From the NCBI GenBank assembly GCA_007122555.1, contig SKTL01000455.1, positions 1 through 6,846 on the forward strand: a stretch of DNA of 6,846 nt, read 5' to 3'. This DNA is from Thermomicrobiaceae bacterium (GTDB lineage Bacteria; Chloroflexota; Chloroflexia; Thermomicrobiales; Thermomicrobiaceae). A program made the position numbers and the translations under genes. Each line of letters starts with the position of its first letter. The stretch's first letter is position 1. The notes under the pieces are model-generated. The model did no database searches. It saw only the letters and a list, made by a program, of their open reading frames with translations, and had not been told where the DNA came from. This document shows, in pieces, positions 4,722 through 6,846 of this stretch.

Positions 4722-5312
4722 TTAGTTCACGATCCGGTCGTCGTCGCCCTTCTTCTCTTGCTCCTGCGCTTTTTCCGTAATCTGTTTCAGTTCCTCATCC
4801 TCGTTCTTATCCTTCTCCGGCTCGCCTTTGGGAGCGTGCTGGTCGGGAACAATGACGACATCGCTTCCGATACTGATAATGTCCTGAGCCGGAATGACCT
4901 TGTTTCGGCGTATGCGGTCGATGATGCTGCCGCCGGTGATTTCAAGTTCGGTGATGCGGCCCGACTTCGTGTCAATCTGCACGGTCGCCACGTTGCCGAC
5001 GTACGTGCCGTCCTGGCTGACGACTCGAAGCGCAGTGAAGGCGCCGATATCTGGACGGTCCTGTAGCTCGCGCTCGTGCTTCAGTTCGCGGATCATCTCC
5101 TTGTCTCGGATCATGACCGCGTCTTTGCCGATACTTTCAACGTCGTCCATGGTGATGACGATCCCGCCAGCACGCCTGAAACCCGGCTTGATCAATTTGA
5201 ACGCTATGACGTTTCGTTTCTCCAGATCGAACAGCGCATTGTCGACTACGCCGACCTTCTCGCCCTGCTCAATCGATACAACGGCGATTCCCTTGAGTGA
5301 TTTGATGTCCAT
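4722..5312 (-). CDS. PRC-barrel protein with two PRC domains and a charged C-terminal tail
   Basis: 196 aa, no signal peptide or membrane helix. Residues 1-72 form one PRC-barrel-like domain (MDIKSLKGIAVVSIEQGEKVGVVDNALFD...AGGIVITMDDVESIGKDAVMI). Residues 88-157 form a second (DIGAFTALRVVSQDGTYVGNVATVQID...ELEITGG...VIPAQDIISIGSDVVIV). Both show the 'G..V....G..[IV]G.V..[ILV].[IVL]D' beta pattern and a closing 'I..ig.D.v.[IV]' strand. Residues 160-196 are a highly charged Lys/Glu/Asp tail, likely disordered or helical. PRC barrels in RimM and the photosynthetic reaction-centre H subunit mediate protein or RNA contacts; the partner here is unknown. The ATG at 5312 has AGGA 6 nt upstream. It is transcribed divergently from the penicillin-binding protein gene. 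Confidence 0.85.
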   Translation of the reverse strand: MDIKSLKGIAVVSIEQGEKVGVVDNALFDLEKRNVIAFKLIKPGFRRAGGIVITMDDVESIGKDAVMIRDKEMIRELKHERELQDRPDIGAFTALRVVSQDGTYVGNVATVQIDTKSGRITELEITGGSIIDRIRRNKVIPAQDIISIGSDVVIVPDQHAPKGEPEKDKNEDEELKQITEKAQEQEKKGDDDRIVN

Positions 5313-5581
5313 ATCTGTTCCTGTCCGCCTCTCCCCTTACCATGTTCTCTTCACGCCTGGGGTGAACTCGCTGTCAGCGGTCACGCCCGGTTGTGATGAT
5401 ATCCGGTCAATCTCCTAATCATCCGCGAGATTCACGCCAACGGTCGCGGGCGAGCGCAGGAGCGACGATCGCGACAATGCCCGCTTCGAGGTTCTACCCG
5501 CGAAATCCTCCGTGGTATTCTTGTCGCGAAATCACGACACGGGAGTGGTCAGCATTCTGGCATTGCGTTGGCAGGTCTGTC
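5313..5581. other. Divergent intergenic region between the PRC-barrel and PBP genes
   Basis: These 269 bases must hold the start signals for both flanking genes, but I see no convincing promoter. The weak plus-strand candidate is TTGTGA with CCTAAT 17 bp downstream. Small symmetrical elements are visible: TTCAC/GTGAA arms at 5350-5366, and a 9-bp direct repeat CGCGAAATC at 5499-5507 and 5525-5533, 26 bp apart. An open frame runs through 5477-5581 in phase with the PBP gene, but its predicted residues (several Trp, Cys and His) do not look like coding sequence. Confidence 0.4.
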
Positions 5582-6846
5582 TTGAGTAAAGGTCCATTCT
5601 ACCGGCAAAGCCTGAAGCGACCGCGCGGTAAACGGCGGCAGCGGCGTTTCAATGGTCGTGGTCCGCGTCCGCATCGGCTGTTGCCCCGATTTCTCACTCG
5701 ATCACTTCAAGCTGATACCGGCATTACCGGACTGGGTATCGCGGTGCGTGCGCTGGCCGCGTTCAGTCTGGCCATTGTGTTTATGGGGTTTGTGATTGCC
5801 GGTGGAGCCGCCGCCAGCGCGGTCTACGGCTGGACGCAGGTGACCGAGGACTTGCCGGATTATCGCGACGTCGAGGCGCTGCAGTTCGAAACCACCCAGA
5901 TATATGATCGTAACGGTCGCCTTCTCCACGAAGTGTCCGACCCGTTGAAGGGTTGGCGTACCGCGATCTCCTACGATGAGGTCCTGGAGAAGGTGGACGA
6001 GAACCAGGATCGTGAAGGCGCTCCGCAACAGGCGTACATTTTCGATGCGATGGTGGCGGCCGAGGATTCGACATTCTGGACAAATCCGGGCGTCGATCCG
6101 CTTGCGATCTCCCGAAGCTTCATTATGAACCTGACCGGCGGCGCAACCTCCGGAGCTTCAACGATTACTCAGCAACTGGTTCGGGCGCTTTTTCCTGAAG
6201 CGATCGGTTTCGAGCGAAGCTACACCCGGAAAATGCGCGAAGCGGTCGTCGCCTGGCAGTTGAACCGGGAGCACGAAAAAGAGGACATCCTGGAGATGTA
6301 TCTCAACAACGTGTACTTTGGGAATCGAGCCTACGGGATCGACGCTGCGTCGCAAGCGTATTTCAACAAGTACGCCTGGAACCTCTCGCTTGCCGAAGCG
6401 GCGATGCTCGCTGGATTGCCGCAGGCTCCCAGCATCTACGACCCGACCCAGAATTTCGAGATCGCCAAGATCCGCCAGCGTTACGTGCTCGATCGTATGG
6501 CGCAGCTGGACATGATCACCCAGCGAGAAGCTGACGAGGCCTACGAAGTACCGTTGAATCCGCAGCGGCGTGAGGGACGCCACGATCTGGCTCCGCACTT
6601 CGTCAACTACGTTCGCTACGTTCTAGAGCAGCGATACGGCGCTGAAGCGCTATTCCGGGGCGGACTCGAAGTTCACACAACGCTGGATTACGAGCTACAG
6701 CTTGAAGCCGAGCGCATCGTTCGCGAAGGCGTCGCCGAGCTCGAACCGTGGGACGTCGACAATGGGGCGATGATCGCGATGTTGCCGTGGAGCGGCGAGA
6801 TCCTGACGATGGTGGGGAGCGCGGATTACTACCGCGAGTCGATTGA
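5582..6846 (+). CDS. Class A penicillin-binding protein (GT51 glycosyltransferase plus start of transpeptidase), 3' truncated by window
   Basis: 421 residues to the window edge. Residues 1-40 are a basic cytoplasmic tail and about 51-83 a transmembrane anchor. The GT51 domain, which polymerises lipid II, shows all five motifs: ED-STF-WTNPG with Glu161; GASTITQQ (191-198); RKMRE (216-220, second catalytic Glu220); ILEMYLNNVYFG (236-247); and GIDAASQAYF (252-261). Residues 395-416 (NGAMIAMLPWSGEILTMVGSAD) begin the transpeptidase domain, whose SxxK lies beyond the window. In motif 1 the usual His of EDxxFxxHxG is Asn168. The TTG at 5582 is chosen: AGG ends 6 nt upstream and no in-frame ATG follows before the membrane segment. 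The upstream ATG at 5477 would add 35 unlikely residues and has its AGGAG 14 nt away. PBP1A-type family; symbol withheld. Confidence 0.93.
   Translation, partial: MSKGPFYRQSLKRPRGKRRQRRFNGRGPRPHRLLPRFLTRSLQADTGITGLGIAVRALAAFSLAIVFMGFVIAGGAAASAVYGWTQVTEDLPDYRDVEALQFETTQIYDRNGRLLHEVSDPLKGWRTAISYDEVLEKVDENQDREGAPQQAYIFDAMVAAEDSTFWTNPGVDPLAISRSFIMNLTGGATSGASTITQQLVRALFPEAIGFERSYTRKMREAVVAWQLNREHEKEDILEMYLNNVYFGNRAYGIDAASQAYFNKYAWNLSLAEAAMLAGLPQAPSIYDPTQNFEIAKIRQRYVLDRMAQLDMITQREADEAYEVPLNPQRREGRHDLAPHFVNYVRYVLEQRYGAEALFRGGLEVHTTLDYELQLEAERIVREGVAELEPWDVDNGAMIAMLPWSGEILTMVGSADYYRESI

Noticed and set aside
4894..5418. 174-codon open frame on the plus strand
   Set aside because: Antisense shadow of the PRC-barrel gene; low-complexity Ser/Met-rich translation.
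5477..5581. ATG at 5477 as the start of the PBP
   Set aside because: In frame, but the extra 35 residues are rich in Trp/Cys/His, unlike a PBP cytoplasmic tail, and the nearest AGGAG is 14 nt from the ATG.
6158..6598. 146-codon open frame on the minus strand
   Set aside because: Antisense to the GT51 domain of the PBP, which carries all five motifs.

Overview
The window looks like chromosomal DNA of a moderately GC-rich bacterium. The gene set is a PimA-like glycosyltransferase next to a phosphatidylinositol-phosphate synthase, a ComEC-type metallo-beta-lactamase next to a DUF3006 protein, a DUF1684 protein, a two-domain PRC-barrel protein and a class A PBP with an EDxxFxxNxG motif. This best fits Chloroflexota or a similar deep-branching, partly actinobacteria-like lineage. 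That placement is inference from gene content, not a search result. There are no rRNA, tRNA, insertion-sequence or CRISPR signals.

Layout. At the left edge lies the 5' part of a DUF1684 gene (minus strand, running off the window). Upstream of it is a 526-base gap, the least ordinary part of the window. On the minus strand this gap carries a strong sigma70-type promoter (TTGACA, 17 bp, extended -10 TGCTACAGT), a near-maximal Shine-Dalgarno sequence, a 15-codon micro-ORF with four serine codons in a row, several hairpins and a strong 13-bp GAAA-tetraloop terminator. Together they form a self-contained transcript of about 170 nt. I do not recognise it.

From 4301 down to 800 runs a compact five-gene minus-strand operon: PimA-like mannosyltransferase, CDP-alcohol phosphatidyltransferase (phosphatidylinositol-phosphate synthase type), membrane-anchored ComEC-like MBL hydrolase, DUF3006 protein and LysM protein. 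The gaps are 14 and 43 nt, then overlaps of 100 nt and 1 nt (TAATG). The first two genes would make and mannosylate an inositol phospholipid. The last three look like an extracytoplasmic hydrolase with accessory proteins.

At 4412-4469 there is a divergent promoter region with a 7-bp inverted repeat. It feeds the operon leftward and a 57-aa two-helix membrane protein rightward. That small gene converges, 13 nt apart, with a minus-strand PRC-barrel gene. After a 269-base divergent intergenic region, the right edge holds the first 421 codons of a class A penicillin-binding protein (GT51 domain complete, transpeptidase domain just beginning). The overall theme is cell envelope: lipid, glycolipid, peptidoglycan and wall-binding functions.
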